Assembly: GCA_928724745.1 (NCBI GenBank)
Contig: CAKMXJ010000015.1
Location: 372,001 to 436,000 of the forward strand
Direction: 5' to 3'
Length of the DNA stretch: 64,000 nt
Source: Anthracocystis setariae
Taxonomy: Eukaryota > Basidiomycota > Ustilaginomycetes > Ustilaginales > Ustilaginaceae
Shown here: piece by piece, positions 42,945 to 53,226 of the stretch
Layout: each line of letters opens with the position of its first letter
How positions within the stretch are numbered: the first letter of the stretch is position 1
Program-made: the position numbers and the translations under genes
The notes under the pieces: model-generated
The model's database searches: none
What the model was told of the DNA's origin: nothing
What the model saw: only the letters and a program-made list of their open reading frames with translations

Positions 42945-44056
42945 TGTCACGGGCGGTGAAGCCGAAGCGGCGGAAAAGTGGCCTTTCGACCGCTCTCGGC
43001 ACTGGCACGGCCAAGGGGGCTTCAGTTGACCGCCACAGCATTCGGATGAAGGGGGTAAGCCGTCGGCAGTGCGTCGTATCGAGCATTGTCGTTACCGTAG
43101 GCAGCGAAGCCGGAGCGGTGGAAAAACTGTTTCGCGGCCGCGTTCAACGCAAGTGCGGCTCAAAGAGTCTTTCTCGGCCGCTTTTGCTCATAGTGGTCGG
43201 ATCGCGACCGTTCGACGCCGCAGAGACGCTGGATCGCGACAACACCATCTCGAGGTGATCAGCAGTTGAGGGACATCATATCAGATGCTCTCAGAGGCTT
43301 GGAGGTGATCAGCGGCTTGTACCACGGTCAGTACATGTGCACACGCAGGCCATGCAGCTAGACAATAGGCTAGCGCCGGGTCGGCCTCGTCCTAGGGGCT
43401 TGAAGCTGTCTTACTTAAGGCCTCCTTCCCTGGCTCGTAGTGGATGAGCTCCTCATCCACTCTACTTCTTACAAACACAATCTTCAGCTCAGTATCTATT
43501 CTTGACGACGTCTTCACGATCATTCCAGTAACTAGTTTAGTAAGTTGCAATACAGTAGCATTGCAGCTTCCTCGCGTGCCTCCGTTCAAGTCGGAGAACA
43601 GCTAGTCCTCGTCGGTACGTGTGCCGACACCGCAGCGCGTAAACACTGCTTACACGCTGACACCGAGACGGCAGGCTCTTAGCCGTCTCTCTAACAGCTT
43701 GGCGATCACTTCCAGTGACCACCTAACCAATCAACACGCCTTCTGTCTTGTCAAGAGCGCTCGCGAGACACTAGGCTATCACGCCGTAATACCGAGTACG
43801 CCGTGCTGCCGCTGAACGGAGCGCCAACAGCGTCAGTCGGATAATAGGTCGAACGCGGTCGAGAAACTCACACTCCGCCGCCGCGGAATCGAGTGCGGCT
43901 TAATAGCCCTCCTCGGGCCGCCGGCGTACCTGCGCAACCCACCTCGTACTCCTCCGTTGCACAGGCGTATATCACAAACTCGGCGGCCCAGCCCCGCAGG
44001 ACCGCACCGCGCTCGAACCGAGATCGGCCTATTTACCAGGCGCCCGACCGCTGACA
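42945..44056 (+). repeat. Gypsy 5' LTR
   Basis: 1112 bp with inverted TGTCA/TGACA ends. It differs from the 3' LTR at about 43153 (A versus G) and about 43857 (G versus A), both at CpG. Confidence 0.96.
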
Positions 44057-44093
44057 TTAGAGTGGATCGTTCAAGCAGCGCCCCGTACTCGAC

Positions 44094-45752
44094 ATGTCCG
44101 ACGCAGCCGCGCCGCGAGGCAGCACTCCTCGCAGCCGGGCTTCGTCGCCTCCTGCAGCGAATCCGGAACCATTGCTGCAAGGCTTAATTGAGGACATACG
44201 ACTTCAGATGAAGGAGGTCCATAATCAACGCATGGTTTACGAAGCCAGTCGACAGGAGGCCATGCTGAAAGAGAGTCAGGACCGACTCCGCTTCCAGGAG
44301 AAGCTCTACACACTCATGGACCAGGCGACCGGCTTCAAGTCGTCGTCCACGCCCCTGATAGCTACTCCAGCCACGTCGCGACCCCTCACGGCGCAACAGG
44401 AGGAGATCCTCGCGCTCAAGGCCGAGATCGCAGACCTCAGGGAGCTGATCAAGCCAGCTCTACGCCGAGGGGGTGAGCCAGAGGTCGCCGCCGTCGCCCC
44501 TGGACACGAAGCGCACGAGGAGAGGTCGTACAGCATGCATGATGACCCTCGGCGCTCTGCTCCGTTGGGTAGCTCTACCCCTGCCCGTCGACCAGGGGCG
44601 TCAGCCCTACGCTGGAACGAAGAGTACAGTCAGGAGGACTTGTATTCGACCTCCACCGGCCGACGCCCCGCCTGGGACCATCCCACCATGACGGCACGGG
44701 AAGCAACCTTCGAGCGCAATACTGCCAAGAGCGACCCGAAGCTTGACTTCCCCGACTGGCAAGAGAATGACTTGGAGATGTCGCTCATCCAGGTCGAGGC
44801 CTGGTTCCGGTATCAGGAGATGTCCGACGGCCGCAAGAGGATCCAATTCCTGGGACCGCATCTCAAGGGTCGGGCTCTCACTTGGTACCGGTCCAAACTA
44901 CGTGCCAATCCATCCCAGTCGGGCGCATTGTTCGGTGACTGGACCCTTTTCGTCAACCGGCTCAAGCAGCTCTACGGCGTTCACGACGAGAAGCTGGATG
45001 CCTTCAATAAGCTCTACGCCCTGCGCCTCGCAACCGACAAGCCAGGCGCTGCAAGCGAGTACGTCGAAGCGTTCAGGACCCTTGAGGAGCGAGCTGGTAT
45101 GAGTGACGAGCACCTCAAACTCCACCTTTTCCGGCGGGGCTTGACTCCAGTTCTCCAGCGTCAATTCAAGCGTACGTCGCCGAAGACGTTGTGGGAGTTC
45201 TACCGCGAGGTGGAGGATTTGGATCGCAACCGGGTTTTAGCGCAACAGACGTACCAAGGCGGTGCAGCGACCCTCGCTCAGCCGATCTCAAACTCATTGC
45301 GGTACGATTTCCCCTCGGCGGCTGGAAGAACTCACGCCCCGACCGCCGACGGTGCAAAAGCGGCCGGGCGGGTATTGGCACCGTCCGCCGTGGAGGCACG
45401 GCCGGCTGCAGCCACGCCCTCCCCAGCGCGCCCTCGGCCGTTACCGCCCCATCTAGCCCAACGCCTGCCCGTCGTCTACGATCGTTCGCCGACGACTTTC
45501 GGCGCCACCACGTGCAAGCGATGCGGTAAGGAGGGTCATTGGGTGCGTGATTGCCCTCAGCCGGCCCGGGAGACGGCCACCGGAGCGCCACGACGGCCTG
45601 GACCTCGAGCCTACGTGGCACACGAGGACGCCGAAGACCAGGAGGAGGAGGAGGAGGTGCTTGATTATGAAGACCTCCCACCCCTCGCGGACGACGACCG
45701 GGTCGATGGTGATCCTGACGACGAGGGAAACGGGCGTGGGACAACCGAATGA
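44094..45752 (+). CDS. Gypsy Gag polyprotein
   Basis: 552 residues starting 37 bp after the 5' LTR. The N-terminal ~130 residues are charged with coiled-coil character. The middle (about 215-380) is a retrotransposon Gag capsid block (FPDWQENDLEMSLIQVEAWF, GRALTWYRS, YRE). A CCHC zinc knuckle, CKRCGKEGHWVRDC, lies near residues 474-487, and the tail is acidic. Capsid and nucleocapsid package the element RNA in virus-like particles. The stop codon overlaps the pol start as ATGA (45749-45752), with pol in the -1 frame. Confidence 0.95.
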   Translation: MSDAAAPRGSTPRSRASSPPAANPEPLLQGLIEDIRLQMKEVHNQRMVYEASRQEAMLKESQDRLRFQEKLYTLMDQATGFKSSSTPLIATPATSRPLTAQQEEILALKAEIADLRELIKPALRRGGEPEVAAVAPGHEAHEERSYSMHDDPRRSAPLGSSTPARRPGASALRWNEEYSQEDLYSTSTGRRPAWDHPTMTAREATFERNTAKSDPKLDFPDWQENDLEMSLIQVEAWFRYQEMSDGRKRIQFLGPHLKGRALTWYRSKLRANPSQSGALFGDWTLFVNRLKQLYGVHDEKLDAFNKLYALRLATDKPGAASEYVEAFRTLEERAGMSDEHLKLHLFRRGLTPVLQRQFKRTSPKTLWEFYREVEDLDRNRVLAQQTYQGGAATLAQPISNSLRYDFPSAAGRTHAPTADGAKAAGRVLAPSAVEARPAAATPSPARPRPLPPHLAQRLPVVYDRSPTTFGATTCKRCGKEGHWVRDCPQPARETATGAPRRPGPRAYVAHEDAEDQEEEEEVLDYEDLPPLADDDRVDGDPDDEGNGRGTTE

Positions 45753-48700
45753 TGGCTTGTCTTGCCCTGCAACCGCCCTCGCCATCACCCTGTATATATC
45801 GGAACTGTTCGTTGTGTTTCTCGGCCAACTCCAATCCATCGGTCCTCGAAGTTACCGGCACCATCAACGGGTGCCCGGCTCGCATCCTGGCCGACACCGG
45901 AGCTTCACTGTCTCTTCTCTCCAGCGCTTACGCTCGTACATATTGTATTAACACCAGGACCACTCCCCAGCCCACCGCAGTCCACGGCGTCAGCGGCCAT
46001 CGTTTAGCCATCACTCACGATGCGACGCTGGCGGTCAACATCGGCGAGCAAACCTTACCGCCGCTGCAGGCCTATGTCGCGGACATCAGCGATTTCGATC
46101 TCATTATCGGCTACCAGGAGCTTCGCACACTTCAGCCGAGGATCGACTGGGATTCGGGCCGAATTAAATTCACCGCGGCGCAGCGCAATCTACTGGGCCG
46201 CGTTGAACACGACTTCGGCCCGACACATAATGCCACCAGCCGCGCCCTACCATCTAATGAGCCGGCTATCACTGTTCACGGAAACGAGTTCGTCTCATTC
46301 CAACAGCTCGTCCAAGCGTCCTATCAGGACGGACCGATTGGCATTATGCTGATCGATGCTCCACCCTCATCGCTGCCTAGCTTCGGCTTCGTCCCGACCG
46401 GCGAAGACAAGGGCATCGAGATCGAGGTGGAACCGGAGGCACTTACCCCAGTGTCGATCCCAGAGCAATATCGGGATCTCGAGGCGGTATTCAGTGAAGT
46501 CGAGGCCGATAAGCTGCCTCCTCGCACCAGCACGGATTTGTCCATTGAGCTCGTGCCGGGAGCCAAGCCTCCCCAGGGCCCACTCTACCTCAAGGGGCCT
46601 AAGGAGATGGAGGAACTTCGTAAGTACCTCGACGAGAACCTGGCAAAGGGGTTCATTCGGCCGTCAAAGAGCCCAGCGCGTTCGCCAGTGCTGTTTGTAC
46701 CGAAGAAGGATGGCGGTCTCCGCCTATGTGTCGACTACCGAGGGCTCAACGAGATCACAGTCAAGAATCGAGCGCCACTACCGCTCATCGAGGAGCAGCT
46801 TTTCTTACTGAGGAATGCCAAGGTGTTTAGCAAGCTCGATCTCAAGGCGGCGTACAACCTGGTACGGATAGCCGACGGTGACGAATGGAAGACGGCGTTC
46901 GGCACCCAACTCGGCCTGTACGAGTACCTCGTCATGCCTTTCGGGTTGGCCAACGCGCCCTCGCACTTCCAATCACTCGTCAACGGCATCTTCCGTGACA
47001 TCATCGGAGTCTATGTAGTGGTGTATCTCGATGATTTCCTCATCTTCAGCAAGAACGAGGATGAACATGTCGAGCACGTCCGTGAGGTATTGCGGCGTTT
47101 GAAGTTGAACCGTCTCTTTGCCAAGCTGTCGAAGTGCATCTTCCACACAGACACCGTGGAGTTTCTGGGCTACGTCATCACGCCGGGAGGCATCGAGATG
47201 GACCAAGAGAAAGTACGAACCATCAAGGAGTGGCCGCTGCCTCAGTCGATTCATGACATCCAGCGTTTCCTGGGGTTCGCAAACTTCTATCGCCGGTTCA
47301 TCTCACACTTCGCTCGAATCTCGAAGCCCCTCACAGCGCTTGTCAAGCCTACGGAGCGGTTCAAGAAGTTCCAGCTGCCGGAGGAGGCGGCTGAGGCTTT
47401 CCACAAACTCATCGAGGCTTTCACGACGGCCGGAGTATTGCGACACTTCGACTATCACAAGCCAACCCGCCTCGAGACTGACGCCAGTGACTTCGCTCTC
47501 GCCGGAGTCCTCAAGCAGGAGACGGACAAGAGGTGGCATCCCGTGGCGTTCTATTCACGCAAGATGACGGCTGCCGAGAGGAACTACGAGATTCACGACA
47601 AGGAGCTCCTCGCCATTGTCGCCTGCCTCCATCAGTGGCGACATATGCTGGCGGGGCTCCCGTCTCAGTTCGCCGTTCTCTCGGATCACGAGGCGCTCAA
47701 ATACTTTACCGTTCAACGTCGTATTAGCGGCCGACAGGCTCGTTGGGCTGTGTTACTGGCCGATTTCGACTTCGTGGTTCAGTACCGACCAGGAGACAAA
47801 GCTGGCGAGCCCGATTCCTTGACACGACGTAGTGACATGGAGCCAACAGCAAAAGAGCGCGAGCATAACGTACGGCAGCTCCTCCACCCCCGCATTTTCG
47901 GAACTGCATTACCGGAAAATCAGTTACCGAGCCGAATTGAACCCGACGGCGGCTTAGCAAAAACCATTCAGCCGCGGTCGTCGATGGCGGCAATAGTGAG
48001 GGGTGGCCTGCCGGACCTAGTGCGTACTTTTCAACCGCTCGACACTGAGCTCCAAGAGCTCCACAAGCACACGCCCTTCGAGGTCAGAGACGGTCTTTGG
48101 TATCGTGAAGGCCGCCTTGTCATTCCCAAGGTCTCGTTGGCCGGAAAGCAGGGTCGTCGTGACACACGCTCAGCCAAGATTGTTAGTGAGCAGTCACTTT
48201 CGGTGGAGCACCTACGCTTCATGGTAATGACACAGTGCCACGACAGCATCACTGCCGGCCATCCGGGCCGTGATACGACGCTAGCTCTCACGCAGCGTCA
48301 CTACTGGTGGCCGGGAATGCGTGCTTGGATCGCCGACTATGTAGCGAGCTGTCCAGTCTGTGCTCGCTACAAGGCACCCCGACATCGGCCGTACGGCCTG
48401 CTCAAGCCGTTAGCCACTCCCTCGAGACCATGGGGGTCGATATCCATGGACTTCATTGAGGGTTTGCCACCCTCCGACGGCTACGATTCGATCCTCGTCG
48501 TCGTCGATCGGCTCACCAAGCTCGCGGTGCTCACGCCGACGGTCAAGACCGTTACATCGGCTCGCACAGCCGAGCTCCTCCAGCAACATGTGTTCCGCCG
48601 GTTCGGAATACCAGAACATATCGTCTCTGACCGCGGTCGTCAGTTCATCTCCGCGGTCTGGAAGCGGTACACCGACGCCCTCTCCATTCAGCATTCTCTA

Positions 48701-49507
48701 TCGACGGCGTATCATCCTCAGACAGACGGACAGACTGAGCGGGTCAACCAAGTTGTCGAGCAGTACCTCCGTATGTATTGCAACTACGAGCAGGACAACT
48801 GGGCCTCGCTGCTGGCCAACGCCGAGTTCGTCTACAACAACGCGGTACACAGCAGTCTCGGCGTTTCACCATTCTTTGCGTGCTACGGGTGGAATCCTAA
48901 GCTGCATCCAGAGGTACCAGAGCGTGCTGGCGTGCTCGACCCTCAGCGAGCTGAGTTCGCTCGTTCAGAAGCCGAGCTCACTACTTATTTGCAAGATCAA
49001 GTCCGGTCGGCTCAGGCTCGTACGGTCGAACAGTACAACAAGAAGCATCTCGACGTCGAATTCAAAGTTGGTGAGCTCGTCTACGTCAGCCGACGCAACT
49101 GGAAGACTCGCCGACCAAGTCCCAAACTCGACACCCGCTTCGCCGGGCCATATCCCATTGTCGAGCGTATCGGCGTTCGAGCGTACCGCCTCCAGTTGCC
49201 AGCGTCACTACGGGTCCACGACGTCTTCCATGTCTCGATGCTCGAAAAGAGACGATCCAGCGAACTAGCGGGCAGAGAAGAGCGCGCGGCTGTTCCGCCA
49301 CTACCCGACGAAGACCTCGAATATGAGGTCGAAGCTATCACAAGTCATCGTACACGTGATGGCAGGCTTCAATACCGCGTCCTTTGGAAGGGCTACCCTG
49401 AGGAGCAAGCGTCCTGGGAGCCTGTCGAACTTCTGGCCTGCCCCGATCTCATCCAGGAGTATGAGGAAAAGCGGGGGGGACGACTTCCTCGAGTGGGACG
49501 GCGGTAA
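45749..49507 (+). CDS. Gypsy Pol polyprotein: protease, RT, RNase H, integrase, chromodomain
   Basis: 1252 residues. Protease has the DTGAS active site at D49. Reverse transcriptase has LCVDYRGLNEIT, the LDLKAAYNLVRI block and YLDD at 426-429. RNase H begins at LETDASDFALAG near 575. Integrase has an HHCC zinc region near 830-880 (GHPGRD...CPVCARYK) and the catalytic core with MDFIEGLP near 900, VSDRGRQF and the downstream glutamate in TDGQTERVN. A chromodomain (EYEVEAITSHR...QYRVLWKGYPEEQASWEP) occupies about 1188-1235, which defines a chromovirus and is known to guide integration to marked chromatin. All key residues are present and the frame is unbroken. Confidence 0.97.
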   Translation: MMACLALQPPSPSPCIYRNCSLCFSANSNPSVLEVTGTINGCPARILADTGASLSLLSSAYARTYCINTRTTPQPTAVHGVSGHRLAITHDATLAVNIGEQTLPPLQAYVADISDFDLIIGYQELRTLQPRIDWDSGRIKFTAAQRNLLGRVEHDFGPTHNATSRALPSNEPAITVHGNEFVSFQQLVQASYQDGPIGIMLIDAPPSSLPSFGFVPTGEDKGIEIEVEPEALTPVSIPEQYRDLEAVFSEVEADKLPPRTSTDLSIELVPGAKPPQGPLYLKGPKEMEELRKYLDENLAKGFIRPSKSPARSPVLFVPKKDGGLRLCVDYRGLNEITVKNRAPLPLIEEQLFLLRNAKVFSKLDLKAAYNLVRIADGDEWKTAFGTQLGLYEYLVMPFGLANAPSHFQSLVNGIFRDIIGVYVVVYLDDFLIFSKNEDEHVEHVREVLRRLKLNRLFAKLSKCIFHTDTVEFLGYVITPGGIEMDQEKVRTIKEWPLPQSIHDIQRFLGFANFYRRFISHFARISKPLTALVKPTERFKKFQLPEEAAEAFHKLIEAFTTAGVLRHFDYHKPTRLETDASDFALAGVLKQETDKRWHPVAFYSRKMTAAERNYEIHDKELLAIVACLHQWRHMLAGLPSQFAVLSDHEALKYFTVQRRISGRQARWAVLLADFDFVVQYRPGDKAGEPDSLTRRSDMEPTAKEREHNVRQLLHPRIFGTALPENQLPSRIEPDGGLAKTIQPRSSMAAIVRGGLPDLVRTFQPLDTELQELHKHTPFEVRDGLWYREGRLVIPKVSLAGKQGRRDTRSAKIVSEQSLSVEHLRFMVMTQCHDSITAGHPGRDTTLALTQRHYWWPGMRAWIADYVASCPVCARYKAPRHRPYGLLKPLATPSRPWGSISMDFIEGLPPSDGYDSILVVVDRLTKLAVLTPTVKTVTSARTAELLQQHVFRRFGIPEHIVSDRGRQFISAVWKRYTDALSIQHSLSTAYHPQTDGQTERVNQVVEQYLRMYCNYEQDNWASLLANAEFVYNNAVHSSLGVSPFFACYGWNPKLHPEVPERAGVLDPQRAEFARSEAELTTYLQDQVRSAQARTVEQYNKKHLDVEFKVGELVYVSRRNWKTRRPSPKLDTRFAGPYPIVERIGVRAYRLQLPASLRVHDVFHVSMLEKRRSSELAGREERAAVPPLPDEDLEYEVEAITSHRTRDGRLQYRVLWKGYPEEQASWEPVELLACPDLIQEYEEKRGGRLPRVGRR

Positions 49508-49732
49508 GCAAATTAGCTATCCGACCGCGTTTGATAATTTGGCGGCGCGGTGCTGGTCATTCAGCCGCCGTGACGTGACTGCGGTGTGTTGGCATATGCA
49601 ATCGGCCGCCATCGACACCCGTCGCCACACACTCACACTCTTTTCTCAATCTTCAAGACATTACGACCAATTCATAAGAGTCTCAAGCACAACAGCATAC
49701 GACAGAAACGACCTCAATTGCTAAGACGACGG
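49508..49732. other. Gypsy spacer between pol and accessory gene 3' end
   Basis: 225 bp, no open frame of note; presumably the shared, convergent 3' ends of the pol transcript and the antisense accessory transcript. Confidence 0.5.
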
Positions 49733-51323
49733 CTAGCGGAAAACTTCAGGCCGGTGGTATCGCACCTCCTCCTCATCGTCACCACGGCTCTCCACGAACC
49801 AGCCAAGACCCTCGAAGTTCGGCTCCTCCTCCATTACCTCACACGGAAGGTATTGGCCGAGCAAGGAGCGATTTTCGCGGCGGTATCGGGTCAGGGCCTC
49901 ACGCACCTGAGTGCCGATCGTGCCCTCCGTCGAGAAGGCATCGCGAGCGTCGAGGTGGAAGGTCCGCTCCTTAAACCAGTCCACCAGGCGATCGCGACGC
50001 CGCACAGCACCCAAACCGGGACCACCAGGGTACGAGAGGTGGGCACGCACCACAGCCCGCTCGTTCGTGCTCAACGTTGAGTAAGGGCTGTCGCCGACGT
50101 ACTCGTGGCGTGTGGCGCGCCAGATCGTTCGGCCGCCACATTTCTTCTTGGCTGTCAAGCAATGACAGCACGACGAAGCTGCAGGACGGGGACGAGGACC
50201 GGTCGGATCCCCGTAAGCGACTGGAAAGCATCTGTCAATACCAAGAAAAGAGGAGGCAGGTCGTCAGTAATGCTCGAGTCATGCATGCCGGAAGCGATAC
50301 TTACGGTACGTCCAGGTCCGCACAGTGCTGGCAGCTGTAGTTCGGCCACGGCGAACTACCTTCAGTCAGGCGGCGCACCATCGTTCGGTGTAGCCAGACC
50401 TTACCGGCATCGTCAAGCTGCCACTCACGGTCCCAGGCCTGGTTAACGATCGCGACCAGCAGAGCGGGGGCGGTGAATCGCTCTGTCCATTCCAGCATCT
50501 CGACCAGAGTGGGCTTGTGAGGACCCGTTCGCGGACGCACCACGTCTTCGGCCCGACGAATGGGTGGCGGGCCGACTTCAGGGGTGCGGCGGCCAGGCGA
50601 CCCGAGTGGCAGGCCGGGACCAGGCGTGTCGGCGCGCTCAGAATTGGCACCATAAATCGACGAACGAGGGCCCACGGGTGAGGCCGGCGTCAGACCGTGT
50701 TCATGGAGCTGCGCGCTTGTCATCGCCCGCAGCTCCTCGGCCGTAAACCTCTCCGGAGACGTAAGAACTTGCGGAGGAGGGGAGGATGGGACGTACAGCT
50801 CCGGCGAGGTACGCACGTAGACAGGCGAACGAGGAGGTGAGATTGACCCACTCGACGACGGCGATCGCGACGATGGGCCAAGAAACAACGGCACCAACGG
50901 TGAACCAACCATGCCAGACGGGACCGGGACCTGTGGAGGCGTTGCGGCGAGGGGTCCAGCGACGCCAGTAGGCGTTACGTTGGCGTGGGACGGGGGAGCA
51001 ACAGGAGCTGTACCTACGGTGTCAGATGTGGCAGCAGCAACAGACACAGCCAAGGCGTCCGGCGCGGCAGAGGCAACAGTCACGGCCAACGCATCAGGAG
51101 GAACTACAGCAGCAGCCACGGCTACGGTGTCGGGCGCGTCAGCAGCAGCGTCGGCGACGATGACGACGGCAGGCGTGGTAGTGCTGTTAGACGCCGTCGG
51201 GGCTTGATCACCGCCGGACGGCGAGTCAACGTGAGCGTCAGCATCGGCTGGCGTCTTAGCAAGCCGAGCCGACCGACGAGAGGGAACGGCAGGAGCATTC
51301 GGGGATTGCTTTTTGGGCGCCAT
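49733..51323 (-). CDS. Gypsy antisense accessory protein with Zn2Cys6-like cluster (two exons)
   Basis: Lies between pol and the 3' LTR on the opposite strand. Spliced model: 51323-50305 and 50231-49733, with a 73-nt intron (GTAAGT donor, TTACTGAC branch-like site, TTGACAG acceptor); 505 residues. The N-terminus is basic (MAPKKQSPNA, RRSARLAK), followed by ~200 residues of Ala/Pro/Ser low complexity, then a folded-looking block (TLVEMLEWTERF, WQLDDAGKVWLHRTMVRRLTEG). Across the splice junction it builds C331-x2-C334-x6-C341-x19-C361-x2-C364-x6-C371, the spacing of a fungal Zn2Cys6 cluster with a longer linker. The remainder is charged and ends EVRYHRPEVFR. I recognise no enzyme. A DNA-binding or silencing-modifying role is conjecture. 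Confidence 0.75.
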
Positions 51324-51457
51324 TACGCTGTTGACGACGGAGAGGAACAGATGTGATGATGGTAGCTCAGTAGCCTTTTCACTCAGCCGCCGACGAGCTC
51401 ACAGCGGCTGGAAGATGCGCAGCCCATTTCATTTCGCCTCGCAGGAGCTCGGTTCTC

Positions 51458-51467
51458 GGAAGGGGGG
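51458..51467 (+). other. Gypsy polypurine tract
   Basis: GGAAGGGGGG ending 3 bp before the 3' LTR; the expected primer for plus-strand synthesis. Confidence 0.75.
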
Positions 51468-51470
51468 TAA

Positions 51471-52582
51471 TGTCACGGGCGGTGAAGCCGAAGCGGCGGA
51501 AAAGTGGCCTTTCGACCGCTCTCGGCACTGGCACGGCCAAGGGGGCTTCAGTTGACCGCCACAGCATTCGGATGAAGGGGGTAAGCCGTCGGCAGTGCGT
51601 CGTATCGAGCATTGTCGTTACCGTAGGCAGCGAAGCCGGAGCGGTGGAAAAACTGTTTCGCGGCCGCGTTCAACGCGAGTGCGGCTCAAAGAGTCTTTCT
51701 CGGCCGCTTTTGCTCATAGTGGTCGGATCGCGACCGTTCGACGCCGCAGAGACGCTGGATCGCGACAACACCATCTCGAGGTGATCAGCAGTTGAGGGAC
51801 ATCATATCAGATGCTCTCAGAGGCTTGGAGGTGATCAGCGGCTTGTACCACGGTCAGTACATGTGCACACGCAGGCCATGCAGCTAGACAATAGGCTAGC
51901 GCCGGGTCGGCCTCGTCCTAGGGGCTTGAAGCTGTCTTACTTAAGGCCTCCTTCCCTGGCTCGTAGTGGATGAGCTCCTCATCCACTCTACTTCTTACAA
52001 ACACAATCTTCAGCTCAGTATCTATTCTTGACGACGTCTTCACGATCATTCCAGTAACTAGTTTAGTAAGTTGCAATACAGTAGCATTGCAGCTTCCTCG
52101 CGTGCCTCCGTTCAAGTCGGAGAACAGCTAGTCCTCGTCGGTACGTGTGCCGACACCGCAGCGCGTAAACACTGCTTACACGCTGACACCGAGACGGCAG
52201 GCTCTTAGCCGTCTCTCTAACAGCTTGGCGATCACTTCCAGTGACCACCTAACCAATCAACACGCCTTCTGTCTTGTCAAGAGCGCTCGCGAGACACTAG
52301 GCTATCACGCCGTAATACCGAGTACGCCGTGCTGCCGCTGAACGGAGCGCCAACAGCGTCAGTCGGATAATAGGTCAAACGCGGTCGAGAAACTCACACT
52401 CCGCCGCCGCGGAATCGAGTGCGGCTTAATAGCCCTCCTCGGGCCGCCGGCGTACCTGCGCAACCCACCTCGTACTCCTCCGTTGCACAGGCGTATATCA
52501 CAAACTCGGCGGCCCAGCCCCGCAGGACCGCACCGCGCTCGAACCGAGATCGGCCTATTTACCAGGCGCCCGACCGCTGACA
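51471..52582 (+). repeat. Gypsy 3' LTR
   Basis: 1112 bp, near-identical to 42945-44056. It is followed by the AGCTG duplication and the truncated copia-1 accessory ORF. Confidence 0.96.
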
Positions 52583-53226
52583 AGCTGTTGGATTAGTAGT
52601 CGGAGTTGATAGTCAAAGCCAATGTATTCATCGAGCATCTCCATGGTCCTCTCTCCAGTGGTTCGGAGATTCTCGATGGTAGCATTGAGAGCAGTGTCTT
52701 CGGCACGTAACGTTCGCATAGTTGATTCGAAGTCGTTTCTTGCAGCCCGAAGTTCTCCCTGACGGCGAGCCTTGTCGAGTTGGGTTCTTCGTGAGTTGAG
52801 GGAACAGACATTGGTGTCTAGGGAGCAGGGTCTCTTCTTCTTGTAACAACGAAAACACTTAGTGCTACGACTTCCCCGCTTGACAACCTTTGCTGGGTGC
52901 TGACATCGGTGCCTTCCTACTCTACAAGTTTGGCACTTTTCTTCCGGGTCCTGTCCTCCGTCATTCCCATCCTCAGCCTCCGGCTCCAACTCGACTTCCT
53001 CCTCCTCTTCCTCGCCGCCCTCGTTGTCTCCCTCCTGGCCATCGTCCGAGTCCTCCCCTTCATTGTCCGCGAAGTCGGACCCTCCTCCTTCGCTGTCTCC
53101 ATCGTCATCGCACACCATCTCCATCATACGCCTCTGAATCACCGAACTAGTAGCGCTCCCATCAGAGTCGCTACCACTGCTGCTGTCGCTCTCGAATCGA
53201 ATATGGGTAGGGCGAATAGTCGCCAT
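52583..53226 (-). pseudogene. copia-1 accessory ORF, N-terminal part (acidic, Zn2Cys6-like), truncated by gypsy LTR
   Basis: Starts at ATG 53226 and reads into the gypsy LTR, where it stops at 52555, giving a truncated product of about 223 residues. The first ~95 residues are Ser/Asp/Glu rich. Then comes C98-x2-C101-x6-C108-x15-C124-x2-C127-x6-C134 with a KKKRPC second half, the spacing of a Zn2Cys6 cluster with a long linker, followed by an Arg/Glu-rich helical stretch. A TATATATA string at 53328-53335 lies about 100 bp upstream of the ATG, so it may have had its own promoter. It is downstream of pol on the same strand, the position where other elements carry env-like or extra ORFs, but it shows no signal peptide or membrane span. 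Confidence 0.8.

Larger units (their letters stand above)
42945..52582 (+). mobile_element. Ty3/gypsy chromovirus, full length, nested in copia-1
   Basis: 9638 bp. LTRs of 1112 bp (42945-44056 and 51471-52582) start TGTCA and end TGACA and are flanked by AGCTG on both sides (42940-42944 and 52583-52587). It contains gag, pol with a C-terminal chromodomain, and an antisense accessory gene before the 3' LTR. I could see only two differences between the LTRs, so the insertion is recent and the coding frames are intact. It may be competent for movement or only recently silent. Confidence 0.97.
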
